Source: Odobenus rosmarus divergens
Taxonomy: Eukaryota; Chordata; Mammalia; Carnivora; Odobenidae
DNA length: 64,000 bases
NCBI RefSeq assembly: GCF_000321225.1
Contig: NW_004450398.1
Location: forward strand, 1,525,198-1,589,197
Reading direction: 5' to 3'
Shown here: piece after piece, positions 52,701 to 64,000 of the stretch
Numbering within the stretch: position 1 is the first letter of the stretch
Layout of the letters: every line of letters starts with the position of its first letter
Program-made: the position numbers and the translations under genes
Notes under the pieces: model-generated
Databases searched by the model: none
Told to the model about the DNA's origin: nothing
The model's input: only the letters and a program-made list of their open reading frames with translations

Positions 52701-53200
52701 AAAAACTAGAATTTTGACTTGATTGGTAGGAGTTCTTTATATAATTGCAGTACATGTGTTATGTTACTATTCTAAATTGTGGAAATTTCTTATTTCTGGA
52801 AAGCATCTGGTCCCAAAGATTTTAGTGAAGAGATTAAAGAGTGCTTGTTTCTGCAAGCCTTCTCAAATGTGGCAGACACCACGCTAGGTTCTGGGGAGAC
52901 ACACGTAAGATGCCATTTATCCTTAAGAAGCTGACGGTGAACAGAAGAGGGAAGGGCAGAGTGAGCAGTGATGAGCCACTTCTTATTGCCAGGCTATGTT
53001 TCAGATGTGTTGTTTGTATTATTTCATTTAACCCTTGGGAAGTAACCACTATCCTCATTCTGCCGAGGAGAAATTGCATAAACAGACTTGTCGGGGGTTT
53101 CACAGCTATTATGTGGCAGGATTGGAATTGAAATGCCAGTAGGTTTCATTGCATACCTTAGGCTCTTAACCTCTTGGCTGGACTGGATTGTGCCAGAATT
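52701..53200. other. Intron 26, middle, MIR-class or older repeat pieces
   Basis: 'tatttcatttaacccttggg' and 'ctattatgtggcaggattgg' at 53020-53125 suggest an old MIR-class repeat. No exon is seen. Confidence 0.4.
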
Positions 53201-53239
53201 AATTGACTAGAAAATAATTTACTAAATGATTAGTCAAGA

Positions 53240-55560
53240 GGAGAAAAGACTTCCCAGTTTCTTCTATGAGGCCAGTATCATCCTGATGCCCAAACCAAAC
53301 CAGGACATCATGAGAAAAGAAAAACTAAAGACCTCTTATAAATACAGATACAAAATCCTCAAGAAAACACTACCAAACTGAATTCAGCAATATATAAATA
53401 GAATTTTGCAACATGACCAAAGGGGCCTTATCCCCGGAATTCAAGGTTGGTTTCACATTTGAAAATCAATCAAGGTAATATACCATATTCGTGGAGTGAA
53501 GGATGGAAACCACGTGATCATCTGAAGAGAGGCAGAAAAAGTATTTGGCAAAACCCCATACCCTTTCATGACAAAAACACCCAATTAGCAATGGAAGAGC
53601 ACTTCCTCAACCTGATAAAGGCCATCAATGAAAAATCCACCGCCAACATCAAACTTAATGGTAAATGCCTAACTGCTTTCCCTCTAAGATCAGGAAGAAG
53701 CTAGGATGTCTGCTCTCACCACCTCTATTCAACATTGTACTGGAGGTTTTAGCTAGGGCAGTTAGGCAAGAAAAAAAAAATGCATCCAGATTGGAAAGGA
53801 AGAAGTAAAACTATTTCTGCTTACAGATGACACTTATATGTAGAAGACCCTAATGAATCCACAAAAAGATCTATTAGAGCTAATAAATGAGTTCCTCAAA
53901 GTTGCAGCAGACAAGATAAAAATATGAAAGTCAATTATATTTCTCTACACTAGCAATGAAAACTGTGAAAATTAAGAAAAGAATTCCATTTGCAGTAGTG
54001 TCAAAAGATAAATACTTCAGCATAAAAGTAACAAAAGAAAGTAAAACTAATACTCTGAAAACCACAAAACATTGTTGAAAGAAATTAAGGAAAGCTGAAA
54101 TAAATGGGAAGACATCCCGTGTTCTTGGATCGTAAAACGAATCTTAAGATGGCAACATTTCCTAAATTCATCTACAGATTCGATAGTCCCTATCTATGCC
54201 TATCCAAACCCGTGTGATCTCTTTTTGCTGAAATTGACAAGCTGATCCTAAAATTCATATGGAATTGCAAGGGACACAGAATAGCCCAAACCACCTTGAA
54301 AAAGAAGAACAAAGTTGGAGAACTCATTCTTTCCAATTTCAAAATTTAATACAAAGCTCTGGTAATTAAGAGAGTGCGGTAGTGGTATAAGGATAGACAT
54401 ACAGACCAATGGAGTAGAATTGGGAGTCCTGAAATAAAGCCTTATATTTACAGTTGGTGGATTTTTGACAAGGCTGCCAAGACCACTGAAGAGCGGAAAG
54501 AATAGACTTTTCACCAAAGAGTGCTGGTACCGCTGGATATCCATGTGCAAAAAGAATGAAGTTGGATGCTTACCTAATACCATATATAAAAACTAATGCA
54601 AACCGGATCGTAGACCTAAATTGAAGAACTATGAAACTCTTGGAAGAAAACATAAAAGTGAATCTTTACAAACCTTAGAATAGGCAAGGGTTTCCGAGCT
54701 GTGACCCTAGAAGTATATTAACAACAAAAACTGATACACTGGGCTTCATCAAAATTTAAAAAGTTTATGCTTCCAAAGACTCCATCAAGAAAGAGAAGTA
54801 ACCCACAGAATGGAAGAAAACATCTACAAGTTTTATGTCTGATAAGGGATTTTTTTTCCCCCCAAATATATAGATAACTCTTAGAACTCAACAAGAAAAA
54901 GACAAGGGATTTGAATAGATATTTCTTCACAAAAGGTATACACGTGGTCAATAAGCACATGAAAAGATGCTCAATGTGATTAGGGAAATCAGAATCACAG
55001 TGAGATACTACTATAAACCCATGAGCAGGGGGTAAAAACAAAAAAGACAGTAAGTGTTGGTGAGAATATGGAGATGTTAGACCTCTCGTATATTGGTTGG
55101 GATCACAAAATGGTATGACGGTATGGAAAAACAGTTTGGCGTATCTTTAAAATATTAAGAACAGAGTTACCAAATGACGTAACCATTCTACTCCTAGGTA
55201 CTAGAGAGAATTGAAAACCTAGGTTCACACAAACCCATATGGAATAGCTATAGAGTATTATTCATAATAGCCAAAAAGGAGAAACAACACAAATGCTCTT
55301 CAACAGTGAATGGATAAATAAAATAGGATTTATCCATACAATAGAATATAGTTCAGCAATAAAAAAGAATAAAGTTCTGATCCATGTTATAATACACCAT
55401 GCATGAATCTTGAAATCATCATGCTAAGTGAAAGAAGCCACACGCAAAAGGCCACACATTATATGATTCCACTTACACGAAATGTCCAGAATAGGCAAAT
55501 CCATACTAACAGAAAGTAGATTGATGGTTTCCAGGGGGCAACGGGGAGCAACTGCTAATG
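53240..55560 (+). mobile_element. Decayed L1 ORF2 3' half and 3' region
   Basis: 'ggccagtatcatcctgatgc', 'caatggaagagcacttcctc', 'atcaaacttaatggtaaatg' and 'ataagcacatgaaaagatgc' are sense L1 ORF2 landmarks. Frequent stops and small deletions mark a dead copy. It is 5' truncated. It faces the inverted L1 at 50590-52700. Confidence 0.85.
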
Positions 55561-55603
55561 GGTACAGGGTTTCTTTGGGAGTGGGCTGGGCAGTTCCTGA
55601 TAA

Positions 55604-55903
<300 letters not shown>

Positions 55904-55929
55904 TAGACTCTTTGGCTAGGAGTTAAGAT

Positions 55930-56260
55930 CTCTGGACCCCAGGCCTTTGCCCGGGCTGTGCCCATTACTTGGAATAACCTTTCCTTTGTGTTGGTCTGGC
56001 TGTCAAGACACAGACCTTTAATGTGTCCCATGACACAATTATTTCCTGATTCCTTACCCTCATCAGTAGAGCTCTACATGACTGTCCCTTGCCTGATTCT
56101 CCAGTCTTCTCTTACCCCACTTTACCTGTTGCCCATTATCCTGCAGCCCCACTGGCCTCTTTTCCATTTCTCCAAACACACCTCAGGGCCTTTGCAGTTG
56201 CTGTTTCTTCCCCCCAGAACACTCTCTCACTTTTAAGAACTGGATTTGCCATGGTTTATT
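55930..56260 (+). mobile_element. L2 3' fragment
   Basis: 'ccaggcctttgcccgggctg', 'gacccttttcc'-like words and 'cagggcctttgcagttgctg' are L2 3' wording. Confidence 0.6.
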
Positions 56261-57130
56261 CTTGAATTAATTTTATTTTTATTGCGGTAATACATAGTTT
56301 GAAAAGTAAAGTAGAAACTATGAGTTGGTAATTGTTGAAGGTGGTGAGTATTACATAGGGGCTCATCATATTATGTTCTCATGTACGTACCTGAAATAAT
56401 TCTTTAAAGGTTTATTTTTTAAAGCTAGTGTATAATAAATACAGTAATCCTCTGCTTCATGTCTTCCTATCCCAAGTTTTGCTTAAAACAGCAACCACTG
56501 TAAACTGTGTTAGCTCTTCCTTGTTAAACCCTTTGGCTCTTAAAACACTATAATTATCCTGTTACTTCTTGATTTTTCTTTTTTAGGCCTTCTCCATATA
56601 TTTCTAACCAGAGAGGATGAGAATTTAACTCCTAAACCCTTTTCAGATATCTATTTCCCTTCATCCCCCTAAAAGAGTTGGTCAGTGAATATTCAATATT
56701 TATTTAATTGTGACTCTATATGTGTCCTTCATAACTGAGATACATGGTATACTGTGATTCTAACTTTATGTTTTTCCTGGAGTTATAATTGTCTTTTTCC
56801 CGTTTGACCAATTTTCTATTTTCCTCTTTATAATTATTCCCAGAATTTTTAGTGTAAGTACAAAACTTTTTCCAGATGGTCAGACACATCAGGTTATGTA
56901 TCAGCTTCAGTTAGTTCTCATATGTTTCTTGGAGACCTTCTTCCTGGATCCTCTGTCTTTCTGCTCCAATGCAGACAGGTTGCACAGCTTTGGTTCCGGG
57001 GCATCCCTTCCCCGTCATCCTGGGAATTCCTTCCACTTCTCTGGGTCACAGCCCTGTTTCTTGCACTCATGTCATCTTCTTTCTTGGTTTACTCTTTTGT
57101 TTTGATGGAGCACATCTTCCAGCAGCTTCC
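56261..57130. other. Intron 27, AT-rich, probable old L1 3' sequence
   Basis: 'tttattgcggtaatacatag' and 'agtttgaaaagtaaagtaga' suggest a very old L1-type 3' region. No exon is seen. Confidence 0.4.
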
Positions 57131-57620
57131 TGAGAGAAGTGTATTAGTTTCCTAGGGCTGCTTTAACAATGAGCACAAACTGAGTGGCTTAAAACAACAG
57201 AAATGTATTCTCTCACCAGTCCCAGAGACTAGAATTCTGAGTTCAAGGTGTCGTCAGGGCCATGCTCCCTCTGTAGCCTGGATAGAATTCTTCCCTGCCT
57301 TTTCCTAGCTCTTGATGGTGGCCATTGCTATTTGGGGTTCCTTGGCTTATAGTGACATTGCTCTCATCTCTGTGTCTGTTGTCACATGGCTTTCTCCTGG
57401 TGTGTGTGTGTCTGTGTTTAGACTTCCCTCTTCTTAAAAGGACACCAGTCCTATTGGTTTTAGGGCCCACCCTACTCTAGTATGACCTCATCATAACTAC
57501 TTATATCTGTGATGACCTCATTTCCCAAATAAGGTCATATTCTGAGATATAATGGGGGGGTTGGGATTTTGTATATTTTTGAGAGACACAATTCAACCCA
57601 TAATGGGATGTAAACATTTT
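57131..57620 (+). mobile_element. Old repeat related to 43256-44110
   Basis: 'gtgtattagtttcctagggc', 'gagtggcttaaaacaacaga', 'aaaaggacaccagtcctatt' and 'gacacaattcaacccataat' follow the same order as the 43256 element. No coding capacity is seen. Confidence 0.65.
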
Positions 57621-58700
57621 GCACCCCTGAATGTTTCAATTGTCTTCATTCTACCTGGGTAATTTGGCCGAGTAGAGAATTTTAGTTTTCCCCTTGGGAT
57701 TTTGAGGACATGGCTCCAGTGTCATTTCTGATAGTTAGGATGCTATTTCTGGGCTATCATCCTTTATATGTGCCCACTTTCTCACTCTCTGGAAGCTTTT
57801 AGGAACGTCTTTGTATTCCAAGTGTCTTCAGATCTTACTATGATGTGCCCTGGTGTACATTGACTTTCATCCATTGTACTGGGCACTTCGCTTAGACCCT
57901 TTCAACTTGGAAACGTCATTTGGGTCTGGGTACTTTGCTTGTACAATTTCTTTGATAATCTCCTTTCTGGATTCTGGAATTCCTGTTGGTCAGATCTTGG
58001 TCCTCAGAAACTGAGCCTCTAATTTTCTTTCTTTTCTCTTCTTTGTTCCATCTCCTTATCTTTTTTTGTTCTGTTTTGAGGACCTATTTCCTTAACTCCA
58101 TCTGCCAGCCCTTCTACTACATTTTAATTTTGGCTATCTTGTATTTCCAAGAGCTCTTTTTTGTTCCTGAGAGTTCTTTTCTTGTACTGTCCCGCTCTGT
58201 GAACACAACTCCTCTTACTTCTCTGAAAGTATATGTTACAGAACTGGGGGACTTTGATCTGTTCTCCCTGAGTTTCTCTTAACTTTTTTTCTGAATTGCC
58301 ATTAGTAGCTTTCCTCAAATGTCAGACAAGACTTAGGTATGTGCTGTGTTTAAGGACTGGCCACTCAGAACTTATTTGGAAGAAGCTCTACATGTGTTTG
58401 GGGGTACACTTTGATGGGCTTCTCTGTCGAGCAGTTGAACGGGGAGCCCTGGGGTTTGTATCTGTGGATCTTTCTTTTTCATTCTGTTCTTCCGCGGAGC
58501 AGTTTTCCCGTCCCCTGTGGGAGGGGTGCAGCAGGGCAGGGCCCTGGGCTATTCTCTTCAGCATCTCCCTGTTCTCAACTGGGCAGCTCACCTTCTGTCC
58601 TCATTGTGTCTGGTTTTCCTACATCCAGGCTTCTCTGCCTCAGTTTGCCCAGACAGTAACTCTCCAGCAGGGGGGAGGTTGCCCTCCCCTTTGACAGACT
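57621..58700. other. Intron 27, later part, possible old L1-type sequence
   Basis: 'aatttggccgagtagagaat', 'catcctttatatgtgcccac' and 'ctcttttttgttcctgagag' suggest an old L1-type region to about 58290. The rest is unclassified. Confidence 0.4.
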
Positions 58701-58970
58701 CCCACCGCTTTTCATTTAGGTCTCTGCTCGATTGTCACTTCCTCATGGGAACCTTGGCTGCCCTGGCCTGAGCCTCATCAAACCCCACCTTTATTTTCCT
58801 CCATGGCACTCAGCATTTTTTACTTAGGTCTCATTATATGTTTATTTGTTCAAGATCTGTCCCTTCTGCCATCCACTGCCTCTGGACTGCTAGTTGCATG
58901 AAGGCAGGAGCTGTGCCTGCTTGTTCACTGCGCATCCCCAGTGTCCCGAGCAATATTGGCTGAATTGGTC
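58700..58970 (+). mobile_element. L2 3' fragment
   Basis: 'ggtctctgctcgattgtcac', 'tcttgttcactgcgcatccc'-like and 'ctagttgcatgaaggcagga' are L2 3' wording. Confidence 0.65.
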
Positions 58971-59090
58971 CTCGAATGGTTTGGGGTATTCATGACAAAA
59001 TACGAGACCTGCTTTCAGTGAATCATGGAAGGGCAAAAGGTTATATTGAATGTCACCTTTTTGATGATGGTGGTGAGAGTGATGGCTCTT

Positions 59091-59296
59091 CCTTTTTTTT
59101 TTTTTTTTTTAAAGATTTTATTTATTTGAGAGAGAGGGAGAGAGAGCGCATGAGCAGGGGGGAGGAGGCAGAGGGAGAGGGAGAAGCAGACTCCCCGCGG
59201 AGCAGGGAGCCCGACGCGGGGCTCGATCCCAGGACCCCGAGATCATGACCTGAGCTGAAGGTGGACGCTTAACCCACTGAGCCACCCGGGCGCCCT
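59091..59296 (-). mobile_element. SINEC, inverted, young
   Basis: Long T run, 'aaagattttatttatttgag', 'ccgacgcggggctcgatccc' and 'gagccacccgggcgcccta'. A clear target-site duplication was not identified. Confidence 0.93.
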
Positions 59297-59429
59297 AGTA
59301 CTTACTCTTCTTAATGAGTGCTTCCTCTGTCCCAGTACCCAGTGAGCAGTCTTACTGTACCCATTTTATAGATGATGGCAGCACAGGCTTAAAGAGGCTA
59401 CAGCTTGGGAAGTAAAGGCCACGTTCTTT

Positions 59430-59900
59430 ATTACCACACGCCTGCGCCCTCTCTCCAACTTCTTCGTGCATTTCTTTTGCCCAACATGTCTCTGTGAAAA
59501 CTTGTCAAACCTACAGAAAAGTGCAGTGGATTGTATCGTTAACACCAACATATTTTCAGCCCAAGATTCCACCGTTAACGTTTTACCCCCACATATCTAC
59601 CCCCTTACCATCCATGTTATTTGTTGGTGCAGGTCGAAGTAAGCTGTAGACCGCTGTACATTTCACGCCTTAACTAGAGTGGAATGCACTCCAGGGTACC
59701 ATTTAATGAGTTTTGACAGGTGCACACACCAGTGTCGCCCCTGTCAAGATTCAGAACATGAGCAGCGTCCTGTAAAGTTGCCTCCTGTACCATCCCAGTC
59801 ATCCTCAGTTCTGAGACATGCCCATAGGGGCTGAGATGAAGCTACGGGGACCTCCTGGTACCTGCCAGTAGCTCTTTCCATCTTTTCATACGGGTTATAC
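59430..59900. mobile_element. Old L1 3'-type fragment
   Basis: 'aaacctacagaaaagtgcag', 'ccaacatattttcagcccaa' and 'gtgcacacaccagtgtcgcc' follow old L1 3' wording. Confidence 0.5.
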
Positions 59901-59927
59901 CTGCTTCTCCCTCTCTACCTCTCGCAG

Positions 59928-60139
59928 GAGCCTTGAACATGGATAGTCCATGGCTGATGGTCTCCGTGGCTCACAGGCTGGACTGGCCACGCCGACCCAT
60001 GTTCCAGGCTGTCCTGGAGATGACACTGGGCAAGGCCTGGACCCTCAAGAACCTGGTGATGAACGTGGCCTACAGGAACCAGGGCCTCGACAGGGAGGGC
60101 AAGATCCACATCTACACCCCGGCTGCCACGTACCTCCGG
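59928..60139 (+). CDS. Exon 28: beta-rich lipid domain, longest exon (residues 1336-1406)
   Basis: Acceptor ccctctctacctctcgcag; donor gtgcgc is weak but gives phase 0 as exon 29 needs. It reads MDSPWLMVSVAHRLDWPRRP, then MFQAVLEMTLGKAWTLKNLV and MNVAYRNQGLDREGKIHIYT. The frame stays open past the donor for a further 170 bp, so the exact 3' end deserves care. Confidence 0.92.
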
Positions 60140-61737
60140 GTGCGCATGCTCGGTTACGTCCTCTGCTCCGCTCCCTGCCGTTGGACTTGCGGCCCAGGAG
60201 CCTGGTTCCCTGCCATTCAGAACTTCTTGCATGCACAGGGAGAACAGCACCCAGGCCTGATACCAGGTCACAGATGTGGGCGGTTCGGATGGCCCAGCGT
60301 TTATAGTCTTCAGAATTAGTTGCCAAGTGAATTTGGGAGAGTGGACCGCCCCACCCCCTCCATCTCAGTTTCCCGTATTCTTGCTTAGCCGCTGATAGGT
60401 TAAAACATGAAAGCAGGTTGAAGGGGAACTCGGAAACAAGTAGACATCAGGCCTTTGCCAAAAACCAGCATGAAAACTTCAAGGTCGTAGGTCAGTTTCC
60501 AACCAGCTGCTGGGTGTAATTGAGTATGATTCTTTGCACCTCTTTGATCTCTGAAGCATAACAGTTGGGAAGAAAACCAACCCGTGAAAGATGCCCCAGG
60601 TGTCCCCCGAGGGAGCCTGGCACATAGCCTCTCCCCGTGTTGGGATGACGAGTGGGACACAGCAGGAGGTCCGGGCCCGACTTGGACCCAGAAAGAGGCA
60701 GCTCTGTGGGCCCATCCTGGGGACAGCAGAGTCCCTCTGAGGCAGGGGCTGAGTGGTAGCAGGGTGGGGTCGGCCAGCCAGCTCCTGCAGACACCCCAGC
60801 CAGGGGCCCGGCAGTGGCCTGTCCTGGGCCGGCGGGGGTGGGGGGGAGGGAGGGGGGTGTTGGGCAGCAGAGATGGTAGCAGGTGTCTAGATTCTGGAGC
60901 TAGTTTGCAGGTGGAACCGATAGATTTGCTGGTGGAAGAGCAGTGGGAGGGAGCACAAGGCAAGACCTAAATGGCCCCAAGGTTTTGGCCCAAACAGCTG
61001 GGTAGAAGGAGGGGCCCTTCCCTGAAACGGTAAGCTGGCAATGGGGGTCCTGTAGGTTCTGGGGGGGGAGACCCAAGGTCAGTGACCTATGGGACAAGGT
61101 GTTATGGAATTCTAGTATGTGGCAGGGGCTTCAGTCGTGCCTAAACCCTATTTTGACCCCATCACCTCCACTTGGGAGGCCCTGAGCCATGTGAACAGGG
61201 GTCAGTGGCCTACGGGGTACAGGCACCGTGCTAGTCTTGATGGGGCTTGTGCCAGGGGCAGTGGGCTGGGGTGCACAGCCCTACACAGAACTCTGGTGCT
61301 CTATCTCCCCCAGCTCTTCCCAGGGCTCTGAAGACCATAGCAATGGTGCAGGAAGAGAAGGCCACCTGCAGGTGCATGCCCCTTGGGACATGGAGACCCT
61401 GCCTGCTAATAATATTGGCCCAGTGAGATCATACTCCCTTTCCGAGCCAAAGAGGAGAGAGGGGGAAGGGAGTTTTCTTTTCTCATAACTGATACTTCAG
61501 ATTCTCTCTCTGCTTAGGGCTGAGGGATGGAGGGAAGTTTGTCCTCTTTCCTCAAGACCCTGTAGGGAACAGCAATTTCTGCCTGGACCCGTCGGGAAAG
61601 GCCTCACAGAGATGGTATCCGAGGGATTGAGAAGGATGAGTAGGAGTTCCCTAAGTGGGAATAGGGAGAAAGGGCATCCCACGGGGAGGGCATAGGGTGT
61701 GCAAAGGCTTTGGTTGCCCTCCCCTGCCTTGCTGTAG
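60140..61737. other. Intron 28, mostly unclassified, old repeat at its end
   Basis: 'cgggaaaggcctcacagaga' and 'agggtgtgcaaaggctttgg' (61590-61715) match the old family at 29766. The rest holds no supported exon. Confidence 0.45.
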
Positions 61738-61962
<225 letters not shown>

Positions 61963-62009
61963 TGAGAGACCCCAAATCCCTCACCTGGGATGGGAAAGCA
62001 TTTAGTGCT

Positions 62010-62080
62010 CAGCCTATGACCTTGGGCCTTCCTGAGCTCAGTTTCTTTATCTGTAAAATGGACCCCAGCCGTATTAGCGC
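62010..62080 (+). mobile_element. MIR core fragment
   Basis: 'cctatgaccttgggccttcc', 'tgagctcagtttctttatct' and 'gtaaaatgg' are the MIR core. Confidence 0.7.
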
Positions 62081-62356
62081 AGACCCTGGAGCAAAGCTCC
62101 GCCTCATGGAGCCAGAAGCCCAAGACCATTCCTCACTGGGCACCTGGGGAGGTCCAGGCATGGCGGTGCGCCCATGTCATCTTGGGGTCTGCTCTGGGGT
62201 GAGGCTGTGGTCCTGTTCAGCAGCCCCTTCTCAGGTAGTCACTCCCAGGGCGATGGGTGGGCAGTGGGAGCTGCCCCTTGGGCCCCTGGGAACCATGTTT
62301 AAGGAGCCTGGTCCCCACTGGGCCATCCCTCTCCATCGGCCTGGTCCTTGTTACAG

Positions 62357-62496
62357 CCCCAGAAGACTCACATGTCGCTGACGGCTCTGGTGACCAGCAC
62401 CAGGGGCCAGCCTCGGGGCCTGGAGTTGGAGGGCAAGCTGGAGGAGGTGACACGGGACAGGAGCTTGTACCAGAAGCGGGGGACCTTCCTCCTCAG
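62357..62496 (+). CDS. Exon 30: beta-rich lipid domain (residues 1470-1515)
   Basis: Acceptor ctggtccttgttacag, donor gtccgt (weak). It reads PQKTHMSLTALVTSTRGQPR, then GLELEGKLEEVTRDRSLYQK and RGTFLL. The last two bases plus G of exon 31 make Arg. Confidence 0.94.
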
Positions 62497-63960
<1,464 letters not shown>

Positions 63961-64000
63961 GCACTTTCTTTCATTACGCTTTGCAGATAGTGCATTTTTT

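Noticed and set aside
53240..55560. L1 ORF2 as a coding gene
   Set aside because: Many stops and deletions; it is a dead 5'-truncated copy.

Overview
The window is nuclear DNA from a carnivoran mammal. It carries many copies of the tRNA-Lys-derived carnivore SINE (SINEC), with the head 'ggcgcctgggtggctcag' and an A-rich 3' tail, on both strands. The SINE body type ('gacacagcgagagagggaacacaagc') fits bears, pinnipeds or mustelids (Arctoidea) better than the dog SINEC_Cf type, which I do not see. The species call is an inference. Old mammalian MIR, L2 and L1 fragments make up much of the rest.

One gene on the + strand explains all the coding signal. I can assemble 32 consecutive exons from about 1367 to 63347. 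Every intron is GT-AG, every reading frame is open and every junction is phase-compatible. Together they encode 1599 residues of a large lipid transfer protein (vitellogenin-N superfamily). Part of the order is a beta-barrel N-sheet (exons 1-7), a helical superhelix (exons 7-13) and lipid-cavity sheets that continue past the end of the window. Two features suggest the apolipoprotein B / insect apolipophorin type: the protein extends about 700 residues beyond the length of MTTP, and no phosvitin-like serine tract is visible. It is too diverged to be APOB itself and lacks APOB's giant exon. The signal-peptide exon is not identified, and the 3' end lies beyond the window. I number residues from the first complete codon of the first recognised exon.

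Layout: 1-1366 is upstream sequence with a 91-N gap in a GGGA/GGAT microsatellite. From 1367 to 12665 lie exons 1-7, with a dense SINE cluster between exons 2 and 3. From 12666 to 18016 is a large, mostly unremarkable intron. From 18017 to 29195 lie the helical-domain exons. From 29196 to 32496 is an intron holding a 590-bp GGAT minisatellite and two adjacent SINEs. From 32497 to 50149 lie exons 15-26. From 50150 to 55708 is an intron filled by two decayed L1 segments in opposite orientation. From 55709 to 63347 lie exons 27-32, and L2-derived sequence runs to the end.

No RNA genes, CRISPR arrays or operons are expected or seen. The main biological interest is an apparently intact, secreted apoB/apolipophorin-like protein in a placental mammal. 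Small-scale interest lies in SINE rearrangements, a minisatellite with higher-order structure, and a 62-bp element shared by two introns.
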